NCBI GenBank assembly: GCA_017549505.1
Contig: JAFYUS010000026.1
Location: 1-64,000, forward strand
DNA length: 64,000 nt
Direction of reading: 5' to 3'
Source of the DNA: Bacteroidales bacterium
GTDB lineage: Bacteria > Bacteroidota > Bacteroidia > Bacteroidales > UBA932
Part shown: positions 44,968 through 52,418 of the stretch, piece by piece
Numbering within the stretch: the first letter of the stretch is position 1
Layout of the letters: the number at the start of each line of letters is the position of its first letter
Position numbers and translations under genes: made by a program
Notes under the pieces: generated by a model
Database searches by the model: none
Seen by the model: the letters and a program-made list of their open reading frames with translations, nothing else
Told to the model about the DNA's origin: nothing

Positions 44968-45049
44968 AAGTCTGGACACCGCGGGTCGGAAGGAAGAGTC
45001 CCGCAACGCGATATGGGTATAGTCGTATAAGCCCGTATTGCGTTTTTTG
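44968..45049 (+). ncRNA. Candidate small RNA with intrinsic terminator
   Basis: A promoter-like TTTG (44933-44936) precedes TATAATTTG (44953-44961), although the -7 box is not exact. Downstream are two adjacent hairpins: GCGGG/CCCGC (44981-45004) and AACGCGATATGGG with CCCGTATTGCGTT (45005-45044, two G-U pairs). A T6 run follows. No open reading frame of note is inside. Tentative. Confidence 0.35.
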
Positions 45050-45128
45050 TTTTACATACGGCATAAAAACAAGGTATGGGAACCATACGGAGTAGAAACG
45101 AATGTCTTAAATAGGGCAATGAACAGAT

Positions 45129-45155
45129 CTTGAAGTCACAATTTGTGACATCAAG
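45129..45155. promoter_or_regulatory. 27-base dyad, possible operator
   Basis: CTTGA-A-GTCACAA-T-TTGTGAC-A-TCAAG: both arm pairs are perfectly complementary around a central T, with a single A/A mismatch position. It lies 60-85 bases upstream of the toxin-antitoxin promoter. Confidence 0.55.
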
Positions 45156-45203
45156 TTGGGGAGGAGCCAGAAAACTGGGAGCTCAGGATGACAGGCGCAG
45201 AAT

Positions 45204-45244
45204 ACAACTTTTATTTGTACTATTAAAAGTTGTGATTATATTTG
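45204..45244 (+). promoter_or_regulatory. Promoter and overlapping operator of the toxin-antitoxin operon
   Basis: TTTG (45214-45217), 19 bases, then TATATTTG (45237-45244). A 10+10 inverted repeat, ACAACTTTTA (45204-45213) and TAAAAGTTGT (45224-45233), brackets the -33 box with a 10-base spacer, as expected for autorepression by the antitoxin. Confidence 0.7.
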
Positions 45245-45262
45245 CATAAAATTCTTTGAGAT

Positions 45263-45805
45263 ATGACTTTTGATGATATAACTGAAGACGGCAGACTTTG
45301 GGCTGTGAGATATGAGGGAGATAATGAGAATGCCTTATACAGATTATTCGATCAGTGGAGTGATGTAGCATGGCTGAGAGGATTCTTCAAGGAGAACATT
45401 AACGATCTGTCATCTTACTTCAAGATAACAGATGTTAATGACGCCATATATGATACGATTGAGGATAGCGAGAGTCTTCAATGCTTGATTATGGATATTT
45501 CTCCAGATGCGGATCTGGAGCGGATATTCAGGCCATTGGATAATAACAGAACAGCCGAAATGCTGTTAGGAAAAGAGAAAGCAAGGTTAAAGAAAAATAG
45601 AAAACACCCATCATGGCTACGAATATATGCACTGAGATTATCAGCCGGCATATATATCGTCACGGGCGGAGCAATAAAACTGACTGCAACGATGCAGGAA
45701 CGCGAACACACCTTGAAGGAACTGCATAAAATGGAGAAAGTGCGTCAGTTTTTGCTAAGCGAAAATATCGTTGATGAGGATAGTTTTACAGATTATTTAA
45801 GTTAA
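45263..45805 (+). CDS. Probable toxin of a type II toxin-antitoxin pair (RelE/HigB-like)
   Basis: 180 residues, no signal peptide. The N-terminal region (MTFDDITEDGRLWAVRYEGDNENALYRLFDQWSD) is followed by a part with ISPDADLERIFRPL and then a basic C-terminal half KARLKKNRKHPSWLRIYALRLSAGIYIVTGGAIKLTATMQEREHTLKEL. That strand-turn-helix pattern resembles the end of RelE/HigB-type mRNA interferases, but the protein is longer than a canonical HigB. I recall similar proteins in Bacteroidales next to HTH proteins; the toxin assignment rests mainly on this pairing. It precedes the antitoxin by 16 bases (HigBA order). Confidence 0.6.
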   Translation: MTFDDITEDGRLWAVRYEGDNENALYRLFDQWSDVAWLRGFFKENINDLSSYFKITDVNDAIYDTIEDSESLQCLIMDISPDADLERIFRPLDNNRTAEMLLGKEKARLKKNRKHPSWLRIYALRLSAGIYIVTGGAIKLTATMQEREHTLKELHKMEKVRQFLLSENIVDEDSFTDYLS

Positions 45806-45821
45806 ACATAGACCCAATATT

Positions 45822-46121
45822 ATGAACTCAACAATCGAAAGACTCAATGCACATAAATCCTCAAGTCCATCAAGATGGAAAGAGGAAGCACAATTTCGTG
45901 TTGAGAATAAAGGATGGCTAAGGTATTCTCAGAAAATTGCGATGAGAGTACTTGATGAAATGGAGACAAAGGGATTTACACAAAAAGAATTTGCTGAAAA
46001 AGTCGGTTGTAGTCAGCAATATATCTCAAGGATACTTAAAGGAAGAGAAAACCTCTCTCTTGAGACCATCGCCAAATTAGAGGCTGCACTTGAAGCGACA
46101 ATCATTGAAATCAAACTCTAA
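45822..46121 (+). CDS. XRE-family HTH antitoxin (HigA-like)
   Basis: 99 residues. The Cro/C1-type helix-turn-helix is clear: FTQKEFAEKVGCSQQYISRILKGRENLSLETIAKLEAAL (about 54-92). The N-terminal 50 residues (SSPSRWKEEAQFRVENKGWLRYSQKIAMRVLDEM) are typical of antitoxins in which the extra helix contacts the toxin. It probably neutralises the preceding protein and represses the promoter through the inverted repeat at 45204-45233. A hairpin (46142-46178) follows without a strong T run. Confidence 0.82.
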   Translation: MNSTIERLNAHKSSSPSRWKEEAQFRVENKGWLRYSQKIAMRVLDEMETKGFTQKEFAEKVGCSQQYISRILKGRENLSLETIAKLEAALEATIIEIKL

Positions 46122-46141
46122 TCGAATCATTAACCATATTG

Positions 46142-46178
46142 AAGAGTCTGAACCGCCAAAAAAGAAGATCGGACTCTT
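46142..46178 (+). terminator. Possible terminator of the toxin-antitoxin operon
   Basis: AAGAGTCTGA pairs with TCGGACTCTT (one G-U) over a 17-base loop. No T tract follows, so efficiency is doubtful. Confidence 0.35.
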
Positions 46179-46203
46179 GAAGCATCCCATCATACAGAAA
46201 CAC

Positions 46204-46222
46204 CATCCGGGAGGATTGTTTT
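46204..46222 (+). repeat. Right copy of the 19-base direct repeat
   Basis: CATCCGGGAGGATTGTTTT, identical to 40822-40840 but without the complementary ascending arm. Its last bases contribute to the -33 box TTTG of tyrS. Confidence 0.8.
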
Positions 46223-46251
46223 TGACATATAGTGAAATATATGTATCTTTG
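46221..46251 (+). promoter_or_regulatory. Promoter of tyrS
   Basis: TTTG (46221-46224), 19 bases, TATCTTTG (46244-46251): a complete Bacteroidales promoter, giving a leader of about 100 bases. Confidence 0.75.
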
Positions 46252-46264
46252 TGGATTGCAATCT

Positions 46265-46323
46265 GCGAGGATTACCACGTCGCTACGTTCCTCGCTATGA
46301 CGTACTATTGCAATGACGTACTA
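46265..46323. repeat. REP-like element in the tyrS leader
   Basis: GCGAGGA (46265-46271) pairs with TCCTCGC (46289-46295) around ACCACGTCGC. ATGACGTACTA is then repeated at 46297 and 46313. It belongs to the ATGAC-ending dispersed repeats also seen at 25676 and within tilS. Confidence 0.65.
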
Positions 46324-46359
46324 ATGAAACAGTGAGTAATAAATAAAAAGATAACATAT

Positions 46360-47652
46360 ATGAAGAATTTTGTACAGGAACTTAAGTGGAGAGGCATGAT
46401 CCAGGATATCATGCCTGGAACAGAGGAGAAGCTTATGGAAGGTTCGACTGCGGCTTACGTAGGTATCGACCCTACAGCAGACTCGCTCCACATCGGCCAT
46501 ATGGTCAGCATCATGATCCTTAAGCATTTCCAGAACTGCGGCCACAAGCCGATCGCCCTCGTAGGAGGTGCGACCGGTATGATCGGTGACCCATCGATGA
46601 AGTCTCAGGAGCGTAACCTCCTCGACGAGGCTACACTCAACCACAACGTGGCATGCATCAAGGCACAGCTCAGCAAGTTCCTTGACTTCGAGTCAGACGC
46701 CGAAAACAAGGCGGAGCTTGTGAACAACTACGACTGGATGAAGAACTTCACTTTCCTTGATTTCGCGCGCGAAATCGGAAAGCACATCACAGTGAATTAC
46801 ATGATGGCCAAGGATTCAGTGAAAAAGAGACTCTCGGGCGAGGCTCGTGACGGCATGTCATTCACAGAGTTCACATACCAGCTTCTTCAGGGATACGACT
46901 TCCTTTATCTCTACGAGCACAAGGGCTGTACCCTTCAGATGGGTGGTGCAGACCAGTGGGGCAACATCACAACAGGTTCGGAGCTCATCCGCCGTATTCT
47001 TGGAAAGGAAGCATTTGCGCTTACATGTCCGCTCATCACAAAGGCTGACGGAGGAAAATTCGGCAAGACTGAGAAGGGTAACATCTGGCTTGATCCTGAG
47101 CGCACATCACCATACCAGTTCTACCAGTTCTGGCTCAACGTATCTGATTCAGATGCAGAAAAATACATCAAGATCTTCACAATGCTCACAAAGGAGGAAA
47201 TCGACGCTGCCATCGCACAGCACGCCGAGGCTCCTGAGCGTCGTGAGCTCCAGAAACTCCTTGCAAAGGAAGTCACTACAATGGTACATGGTGCAGCAGA
47301 GTATGAGAACGCAGTAGCAGCTTCAGGCATGCTCTTCGGCAACGCTACAAAGGACGCCCTCATGAATCTTGACGAGAAGACCTTCCTCGCCGTATTTGAC
47401 GGAGTACCTACTTTTGAGGTAGCTGCAGAGAAATTCCCTCTCGGAGTAATCGACCTGCTTGCAGGAGAGTCACAGGTATTCCCTTCAAAGGGTGAGTGCC
47501 GCAAGATGATTCAGGCTAACGGCGTAAGCATCAACAAGGAGAAAGTAGCTGACATCAATGCTCAGATCGGTGAAGAATCATTCATCAACGGCAAGTACAT
47601 CCTCGCTCAGAAGGGTAAGAAGAACTACTTCATCATCAAGGTCGTAAAGTAA
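46360..47652 (+). CDS. tyrS: Tyrosyl-tRNA synthetase
   Basis: Class I synthetase charging tRNA-Tyr. 430 residues: HIGH motif in [14 protein letters not shown], tyrosine-binding YQLLQGYDF and [14 protein letters not shown], and the KMSKS equivalent [15 protein letters not shown] (KFGKT, the form common to many bacteria). A C-terminal S4 RNA-binding domain (about 365-430, [18 protein letters not shown]) completes it. rbfA begins at the base after the stop codon, and lolC/E follows, so three genes form an operon. Confidence 0.98.
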   Translation: MKNFVQELKWRGMIQDIMPGTEEKLMEGSTAAYVGIDPTADSLHIGHMVSIMILKHFQNCGHKPIALVGGATGMIGDPSMKSQERNLLDEATLNHNVACIKAQLSKFLDFESDAENKAELVNNYDWMKNFTFLDFAREIGKHITVNYMMAKDSVKKRLSGEARDGMSFTEFTYQLLQGYDFLYLYEHKGCTLQMGGADQWGNITTGSELIRRILGKEAFALTCPLITKADGGKFGKTEKGNIWLDPERTSPYQFYQFWLNVSDSDAEKYIKIFTMLTKEEIDAAIAQHAEAPERRELQKLLAKEVTTMVHGAAEYENAVAASGMLFGNATKDALMNLDEKTFLAVFDGVPTFEVAAEKFPLGVIDLLAGESQVFPSKGECRKMIQANGVSINKEKVADINAQIGEESFINGKYILAQKGKKNYFIIKVVK

Positions 47653-48003
47653 ATGGAAAAGAATACAGAAAGCACACGACAGCTCAAGGTCGCAAAGGAG
47701 CTCCAGAAGCATATGGCCGAGATCATCCGCAGCAAAGGCATGGCTGCCTTTGGCGGTGCTCTCGTATCCATAAGCGGCGTGAAGATCAGTCCTGACCTTT
47801 CGGTCGCGAAGATATATGTCAGCGTATTCCCGTCAGACAAAGCGGAGGCTGTCATGGAAGTCCTCGAGGAGAACTGTAGAGCACTGCGCGGCGAACTTGG
47901 AAGCAAGGTCGGCAAGCAGCTCCGCATAGTTCCTGAAATCAACTTCTACCTTGACAGTTCTCTTGACTATGTGGAACACATAGAGGAACTATTGAAAAAA
48001 TAG
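47653..48003 (+). CDS. rbfA: Ribosome-binding factor A
   Basis: 116 residues. 30S maturation factor of KH-like fold: ELQKHMAEIIRSKG, ALVSISGVKISPDLSVAKIYVSVFP, ALRGELGSKVGKQLRIVPEINFYLDSSLDYVEHIEELL. The start codon is immediately after the tyrS stop (0-base gap). The last three-dimensional elements match the family length. Confidence 0.95.
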   Translation: MEKNTESTRQLKVAKELQKHMAEIIRSKGMAAFGGALVSISGVKISPDLSVAKIYVSVFPSDKAEAVMEVLEENCRALRGELGSKVGKQLRIVPEINFYLDSSLDYVEHIEELLKK

Positions 48004-48030
48004 CAAAACGGCATAGTGCAATAATTATCA

Positions 48031-49251
48031 ATGAGATTAGCGCCGTTCATAGCTGTAAGATACCTTTTCGCCAGGAAGTCACATAATGTGATCAACATAA
48101 TCTCGGCGATAAGCGCCATCGGAATGGCTGTCGGTACGGCTGCGCTCATCATAATTCTTTCGGTTTATAACGGGTTCGACTCGCTCATCAGATCAATGAT
48201 GAGCACGGTCGAACCCGATCTTCTTATAACGCCTTCATCCGGAAAGGTCTTCGTTCCGGAAGGAGATGTATACGACTGGATATATGACCAGCCTGAAGTG
48301 CTCAGCATGTGCTGCATACTGGAAGACAATGTATTCATCAGCTATGACGGCAACCAGGGGCTGGCAAAGGCAAAGGGAGTAGACTGGATATATGCAGAGG
48401 AAAGTCCATTGGCTGACCATATCAGAAACGGTGAATTCCGCCTCTACAAAGGGGATATCCCTCAGAGTGTAGTCGGAGGTACGCTCGCATATGAAATGGG
48501 CATAAACCCACGTTTCCTCTCCCCTATCGAGATGTATTATCCTTCCCGCACTAAAAGGATATCCATCGCCGACCCAAGATCCGCTCTTGAATCAGTTAAA
48601 GTCTTTCCATCCGGAGTCTTCACCGTCAACGAAGAGGTGGACAGTGAACTGATGATCGTACCTATAGAGGTCATGCGTGAACTCCTTAAATATGACGACG
48701 AGGTATCTGCAGTCGAGATAAGGGTTGCCCAGGGTACAGAAAGAAGCGTGCTGAAGGACCTGCAGAAAGAGATATCAAGGCGTCTGGGAGACGGATTCGA
48801 AGTTAAGGACCGATACAGGCAGAACGAGGTCCTCTATAAGATGATGACATACGAGAAGCTTGCCACTTACCTTATCCTTATTTTCGTCATAATAATCATC
48901 GCCTTCAACATCTTCGGCAGCCTTACCATGCTGATCATCGAGAAGGAAGACGACATACGTACCCTACGCAGCATGGGAGCTACAAGAAAACTGATAAGCC
49001 GGATCTTCGTGCTTGAAGGCTGGATGATATCTCTCGCAGGACTGGCTGCCGGAACTGTCATCGGTACTGCACTGTCATTGATACAGCAACATTTCGGAAT
49101 AATAAAGATGCCCGGACTTTATGTCGTCCAGGCATACCCTATACTTTTATCATGGGCCGACATAGCTATAACCGCTGCCGGCGTAGCCATCATAGGCTAT
49201 CTCATTGCTGTTCTTCCGGTAATGACCCGGAGTCGAAGGTGGGAGGAGTGA
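48031..49251 (+). CDS. LolC/LolE-family lipoprotein-release ABC transporter permease
   Basis: 406 residues: TM1 near 22-48 (NIISAISAIGMAVGTAALIIILSVYNGF), a large periplasmic domain (about 50-270), then three C-terminal helices including ATYLILIFVIIIIAFNIFGSLTMLIIEKEDDIRTLRSMGATRKLISRIFVLEGW (the FtsX-type cytoplasmic coupling segment). Works with a LolD-type ATPase to release outer-membrane lipoproteins; that ATPase is not adjacent. Third gene of tyrS-rbfA-lolC/E. Its last 50 bases overlap the convergent lipoprotein gene. Confidence 0.92.
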   Translation: MRLAPFIAVRYLFARKSHNVINIISAISAIGMAVGTAALIIILSVYNGFDSLIRSMMSTVEPDLLITPSSGKVFVPEGDVYDWIYDQPEVLSMCCILEDNVFISYDGNQGLAKAKGVDWIYAEESPLADHIRNGEFRLYKGDIPQSVVGGTLAYEMGINPRFLSPIEMYYPSRTKRISIADPRSALESVKVFPSGVFTVNEEVDSELMIVPIEVMRELLKYDDEVSAVEIRVAQGTERSVLKDLQKEISRRLGDGFEVKDRYRQNEVLYKMMTYEKLATYLILIFVIIIIAFNIFGSLTMLIIEKEDDIRTLRSMGATRKLISRIFVLEGWMISLAGLAAGTVIGTALSLIQQHFGIIKMPGLYVVQAYPILLSWADIAITAAGVAIIGYLIAVLPVMTRSRRWEE

Positions 49252-49654
49252 TGACTGCATCTTCCGTCAAGGTCACCACCACTTCATCCCTATTCCTGTA
49301 ATATCCCTTGTTCCAGCCATGGCCGTCCTTATATTTGACAAGGTCGACCATCACTGTTCTGGATACATACTTCTTCCCGTCATCATCTCTGTCAACGAAA
49401 CTGACCATCGTCGTTTCTGTCGGCTTACCGCCGCCATTGACAGTGAATGATCCATCATGTGCAGTCTCCACCGACTCGGCAGATTCTGCCATCACCGTTA
49501 TGCCCTTGACTGGAGCTCCTGCCATATCGACAACCTTGCCGCTCACTTCAAACCATATGAATTCAAGTTCACCTTCTCCGTCATATGGCTTATTGCAAGC
49601 TGTCATCATGACACCTGCAAGGCAGACAGCATATATAAGAAATCTCAGCCTCAT
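49202..49654 (-). CDS. Lipoprotein with carboxypeptidase-regulatory-like domain
   Basis: 150 residues, lipoprotein signal (LAGVMMTAC, Cys20). The mature domain begins FEVSGKVVDMAGAPVKGITVMAESAES and continues VETAHDGSFTVNGGG, a transthyretin-like/CarboxypepD_reg-type beta sandwich. The middle part (TVMVDLVKYKDGHGWNKGYYRNRDEVVVTLTEDAVI) resembles Bacteroidales lipoproteins annotated as radical-SAM-associated, but no radical SAM gene is nearby. It lies 10 bases after the heavy-metal-binding protein gene and is probably co-transcribed with it. Its 3' end overlaps the convergent permease gene by 50 bases. Confidence 0.78.
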   Translation of the reverse strand: MRLRFLIYAVCLAGVMMTACNKPYDGEGELEFIWFEVSGKVVDMAGAPVKGITVMAESAESVETAHDGSFTVNGGGKPTETTMVSFVDRDDDGKKYVSRTVMVDLVKYKDGHGWNKGYYRNRDEVVVTLTEDAVITPPTFDSGSLPEEQQ

Positions 49655-49664
49655 TCAGTACACA

Positions 49665-50045
49665 TTAATTATGGTGATGATGACTGTGGTCATGTCCGTG
49701 CTCGTGGTCATGATGATGCTCAGCCTTCTGTCCAGGAGCAAGAACACCGTTGACAGCATATCCAAGCTCCTCGATCGATGCCTTGAGAACAGCCTCAGAA
49801 GTCTTGGCAGCATCATATTTCAAAGCAACAGTCTGATCTGCGACAGAGACCTTGAGATCCTTCACACCCTTCTCGAATGAAACGTTCTCTGTAATCTTCT
49901 TAGCACAGTTCTCGCAGTCGATCTCAACCACGAAAGTCACTTCCTTGATTTCTCCTTTCTTCTTCTTTGCAGGCTTGTTGTCAGCCATTGAAACTGCAGG
50001 CATTGCCATAAGGGCAGCCATGATCATAATGATAATCTTTTTCAT
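49665..50045 (-). CDS. Secreted heavy-metal-associated (HMA) protein with His-rich tail
   Basis: 126 residues from MKKIIIMIMAALMAMPAVSMA (50045); the frame opens to 50072. After the signal peptide and a Lys-rich linker comes an HMA domain: VTFVVEIDCENCAKKITENVSFEKGVKDLKVSVADQTVALKYDAAKT, with metal-binding Cys in CENC. The C-terminus is HHHDHEHGHDHSHHHH. It likely binds Cu, Zn or Ni in the periplasm. It lies downstream of a TonB-dependent receptor with a Cys-rich plug, so the pair probably forms a metal-acquisition or sensing unit. Confidence 0.9.
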   Translation of the reverse strand: MKKIIIMIMAALMAMPAVSMADNKPAKKKKGEIKEVTFVVEIDCENCAKKITENVSFEKGVKDLKVSVADQTVALKYDAAKTSEAVLKASIEELGYAVNGVLAPGQKAEHHHDHEHGHDHSHHHHN

Positions 50046-50077
50046 ACGTTTATTGTTTAATCTGTTTTTCATAACGA

Positions 50078-50096
50078 TCCCGAACTAAGCCCGGGA
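50078..50096. repeat. REP-like hairpin between TonB receptor and HMA genes
   Basis: TCCCG...CGGGA arms around AACTAAGCC, followed by TGACAAG; related to the element at 27918-27938. Confidence 0.6.
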
Positions 50097-50103
50097 TGAC
50101 AAG

Positions 50104-52272
50104 TCAGGCTTTCTTCCAAAGTGTGAAACGGAATCCGACATGCGCCTTGAAGCCCATAAGCGGTCCCCAGATACAGCTTGCATCAAACGACGGCTGTTCA
50201 GGTATTACATGACCGGCATCATTTCCCTGATAACCAAGGATCACATCCTTCTGACGGAAATTGGTAAGGTTCTCCACTCCGGCATATACATCCCAACCCT
50301 TGAAACGACGGGTCACCTGTCCGTAGAGAAGCGGATAAACCGGAGTACGTCCGTCCTTATATATAAGGTTACCGGAAGCATCCTTGAGGTCAGCCATGAA
50401 GTTATATACCCTGCATGAGCCGTTGAGGGACGCGGTGAAGTCGAAGATCCATTTATTCAGGTTAGTGGCGTACTGCATATTGAGGACTCCCTTGAAACGG
50501 CTAGTCATAGGCTTCTCGACCAGTCCCTGACCTGCAAGCTCTATCATAGCGTTTGTATAACGACATGTAACTGTGATATTGAACCTTTCCACCGGATCCA
50601 CCGAGAAATCAAGCTGATAATTATCTGTATAAGACCTGTTTCCATCCAGGGCATAGAAATCTATGGCATTTGTCAGATGCTCGTAATCCACAATCATCTG
50701 CTGGGCAAACTGGGTCCTGAAGTAATCAAAGCTAAGATATGTATTGGATGAAGATCCGAAAGGAAGGTAATATGTGACGTTACCTCCGAATGTCCATGCA
50801 TCTTCAAGGATATGTTCATTAAAGGCTCCCACAAATGCCTTTCCTGTAGAAAAGACGCCGATATTGTCGATCAGAGGAGTTGCATATCTTACTCCACGTC
50901 CTCCGTTCGCTCTGATCACCACCTCCTCAACAGGCATATACTTCAAGGTCACGCGCGGAGAGAACTTACCGACAATCTTATCTCCAGACTTCTTGTAGAA
51001 ATCCTGTCTCAATCCGGCGATTGCAGAGAACTTGTCACCTGCATGATAGGTATATTCTCCGAAGAATCCTCCTATCGCCATCATGGTAAGGCCATTGTCG
51101 GAAACATCCTGAAGCGCGACAAATCTCCTGAAATCCTCCATATAACGGTCATATGTCGCACTCATGCCCAAGGTGAACTTATGCGACTCGTTAATCTCGT
51201 TCTGGTAAAGAAGGTTACCGAATAACGAGTGCTGGTCTGCTATGTATTTGGTCGATCCGAAATACGAGTCCATATCCTGGTATGAATAATCTCCCACGAA
51301 TGCGATATTCTGCGAATTGTCCTCACTGAGCGGAATTCCTACCTTCAGATATCCGTTCATAGAACGGTTCATGATATCTGAACCCCATGGATAAACCTTG
51401 TCCGCGGTACGGGGACCGAATTGATATGTATCCTTGTCATAGAATGCATTCTCTCCGTGCATACCCTTCATAATCTGTCCTCCGAGCCTGCTGTCCTGAA
51501 GGGCACGGACTCCGAAACGAACCTGCACTCCGTTGTCCGCCTGATAGAGCCAGCGGTTTGCAAGGTTGAACTGAAGCATCATAGGGTCATCGAGGAAACT
51601 GTCGTTGTTCATGTCGTGAGGCTTGATGTTTCCCGAGACATGACCGAGAATGACTGTGCTCCACTTGTATCCCATCTGAAGTGATGATGCTATGTTGAAG
51701 TCCACCTTAGAATCGCTCATTACAGCTGCATTGATGAAGAGCGGCTTCTCATCGGTAGGCTTGCGGTGCTCCATATTGATCTGTCCGGTCATAGACTCGA
51801 CACCGTTGATGACAGATGATGCACCTTTGGCGATCTGGATACTCTCAAGCCACTGTCCGGGAACATAAGAAAGTCCGAAAGGAGCAGAAAGTCCTCGCAT
51901 GACCGGACGGTTTTCGTCAAGCATCTGGGTATATACTCCTGAAAGTCCGAGGAGACGTATCTGACGTGCTCCGGTAACTGCATCGGAGTATCCTACAGTC
52001 ACACTGGCAGAGTTCTCGAAACTTTCAGCAAGGTTGCAGCAAGCCATCTTGCAAAGGCCTGCAGCCGAAATCACTTCAGTACGCACTTCCTTCATCTTAG
52101 AAAGATAGTTTCCTGCCTGTCTTGTAGTGAAGACAGCAGCCTCAAGGCTGTCTGCACGCTCTCCGTAAATCGAAGTGGTGTCGACAACCTGTCCGTTCTG
52201 GTCCACTACCTGGGCAGATGCGCCGATTGCAGTCATCAAGACTGCGAAAATGTATATTATTGCCTTTTTCAT
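50104..52272 (-). CDS. TonB-dependent outer-membrane receptor, probably metal-related
   Basis: 722 residues with signal peptide (MKKAIIYIFAVLMTAIGASAQ). No carboxypeptidase-like N-terminal domain; the plug starts near residue 60 and includes AAGLCKMACCNLAESFENSASVTVGYSDAVTGARQIRLLGLSGVYTQMLDENRPVMRGLSAPFG and IQIAKGASSVINGVESMTGQINMEHRKP, the usual plug end. The three Cys of LCKMACC are notable and suggest metal handling. The barrel ends with an aromatic-terminated strand (VGFRFTLWKKA). There is no SusD partner; instead an HMA protein and a lipoprotein follow, so the substrate is probably a metal or metal chelate rather than a glycan. TAAATTTG at 52308-52315 is the -7 box. Confidence 0.9.
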   Translation of the reverse strand: MKKAIIYIFAVLMTAIGASAQVVDQNGQVVDTTSIYGERADSLEAAVFTTRQAGNYLSKMKEVRTEVISAAGLCKMACCNLAESFENSASVTVGYSDAVTGARQIRLLGLSGVYTQMLDENRPVMRGLSAPFGLSYVPGQWLESIQIAKGASSVINGVESMTGQINMEHRKPTDEKPLFINAAVMSDSKVDFNIASSLQMGYKWSTVILGHVSGNIKPHDMNNDSFLDDPMMLQFNLANRWLYQADNGVQVRFGVRALQDSRLGGQIMKGMHGENAFYDKDTYQFGPRTADKVYPWGSDIMNRSMNGYLKVGIPLSEDNSQNIAFVGDYSYQDMDSYFGSTKYIADQHSLFGNLLYQNEINESHKFTLGMSATYDRYMEDFRRFVALQDVSDNGLTMMAIGGFFGEYTYHAGDKFSAIAGLRQDFYKKSGDKIVGKFSPRVTLKYMPVEEVVIRANGGRGVRYATPLIDNIGVFSTGKAFVGAFNEHILEDAWTFGGNVTYYLPFGSSSNTYLSFDYFRTQFAQQMIVDYEHLTNAIDFYALDGNRSYTDNYQLDFSVDPVERFNITVTCRYTNAMIELAGQGLVEKPMTSRFKGVLNMQYATNLNKWIFDFTASLNGSCRVYNFMADLKDASGNLIYKDGRTPVYPLLYGQVTRRFKGWDVYAGVENLTNFRQKDVILGYQGNDAGHVIPEQPSFDASCIWGPLMGFKAHVGFRFTLWKKA

Positions 52273-52307
52273 AGTCTAACAAGCTTACTTATCTTCAAAT
52301 CAATCAG

Positions 52308-52356
52308 CAAATTTACGAAAAACACTCTAAACTAAAATATTTTTGTAGTACATTTG
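52308..52356. promoter_or_regulatory. Divergent -7 boxes: TonB receptor (-) and sppA (+)
   Basis: TAAATTTG on minus (52308-52315) and TACATTTG on plus (52349-52356). Both match TAnnTTTG. No Fur-like inverted repeat was recognised between them. Confidence 0.55.
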
Positions 52357-52418
52357 TATCTGATGCGTCAAATATTGCAGATCAACATACATCATAAACG
52401 AACTAAAATCAAATCATC

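Larger units (their letters stand above)
44864..45262. other. 399-base regulatory intergenic region
   Basis: No convincing protein gene. It holds the promoter of the M64 protein gene (minus strand), a candidate small RNA with terminator (plus, 44968-45049), a small GTATGG/CCATAC hairpin (45074-45088), a dyad at 45129-45155 and the promoter/operator of the toxin-antitoxin operon. Confidence 0.7.

Noticed and set aside
44870..45064. 64-residue minus-strand frame upstream of the M64/LRR gene
   Set aside because: It spans the promoter and the candidate sRNA terminator, with no recognisable features.
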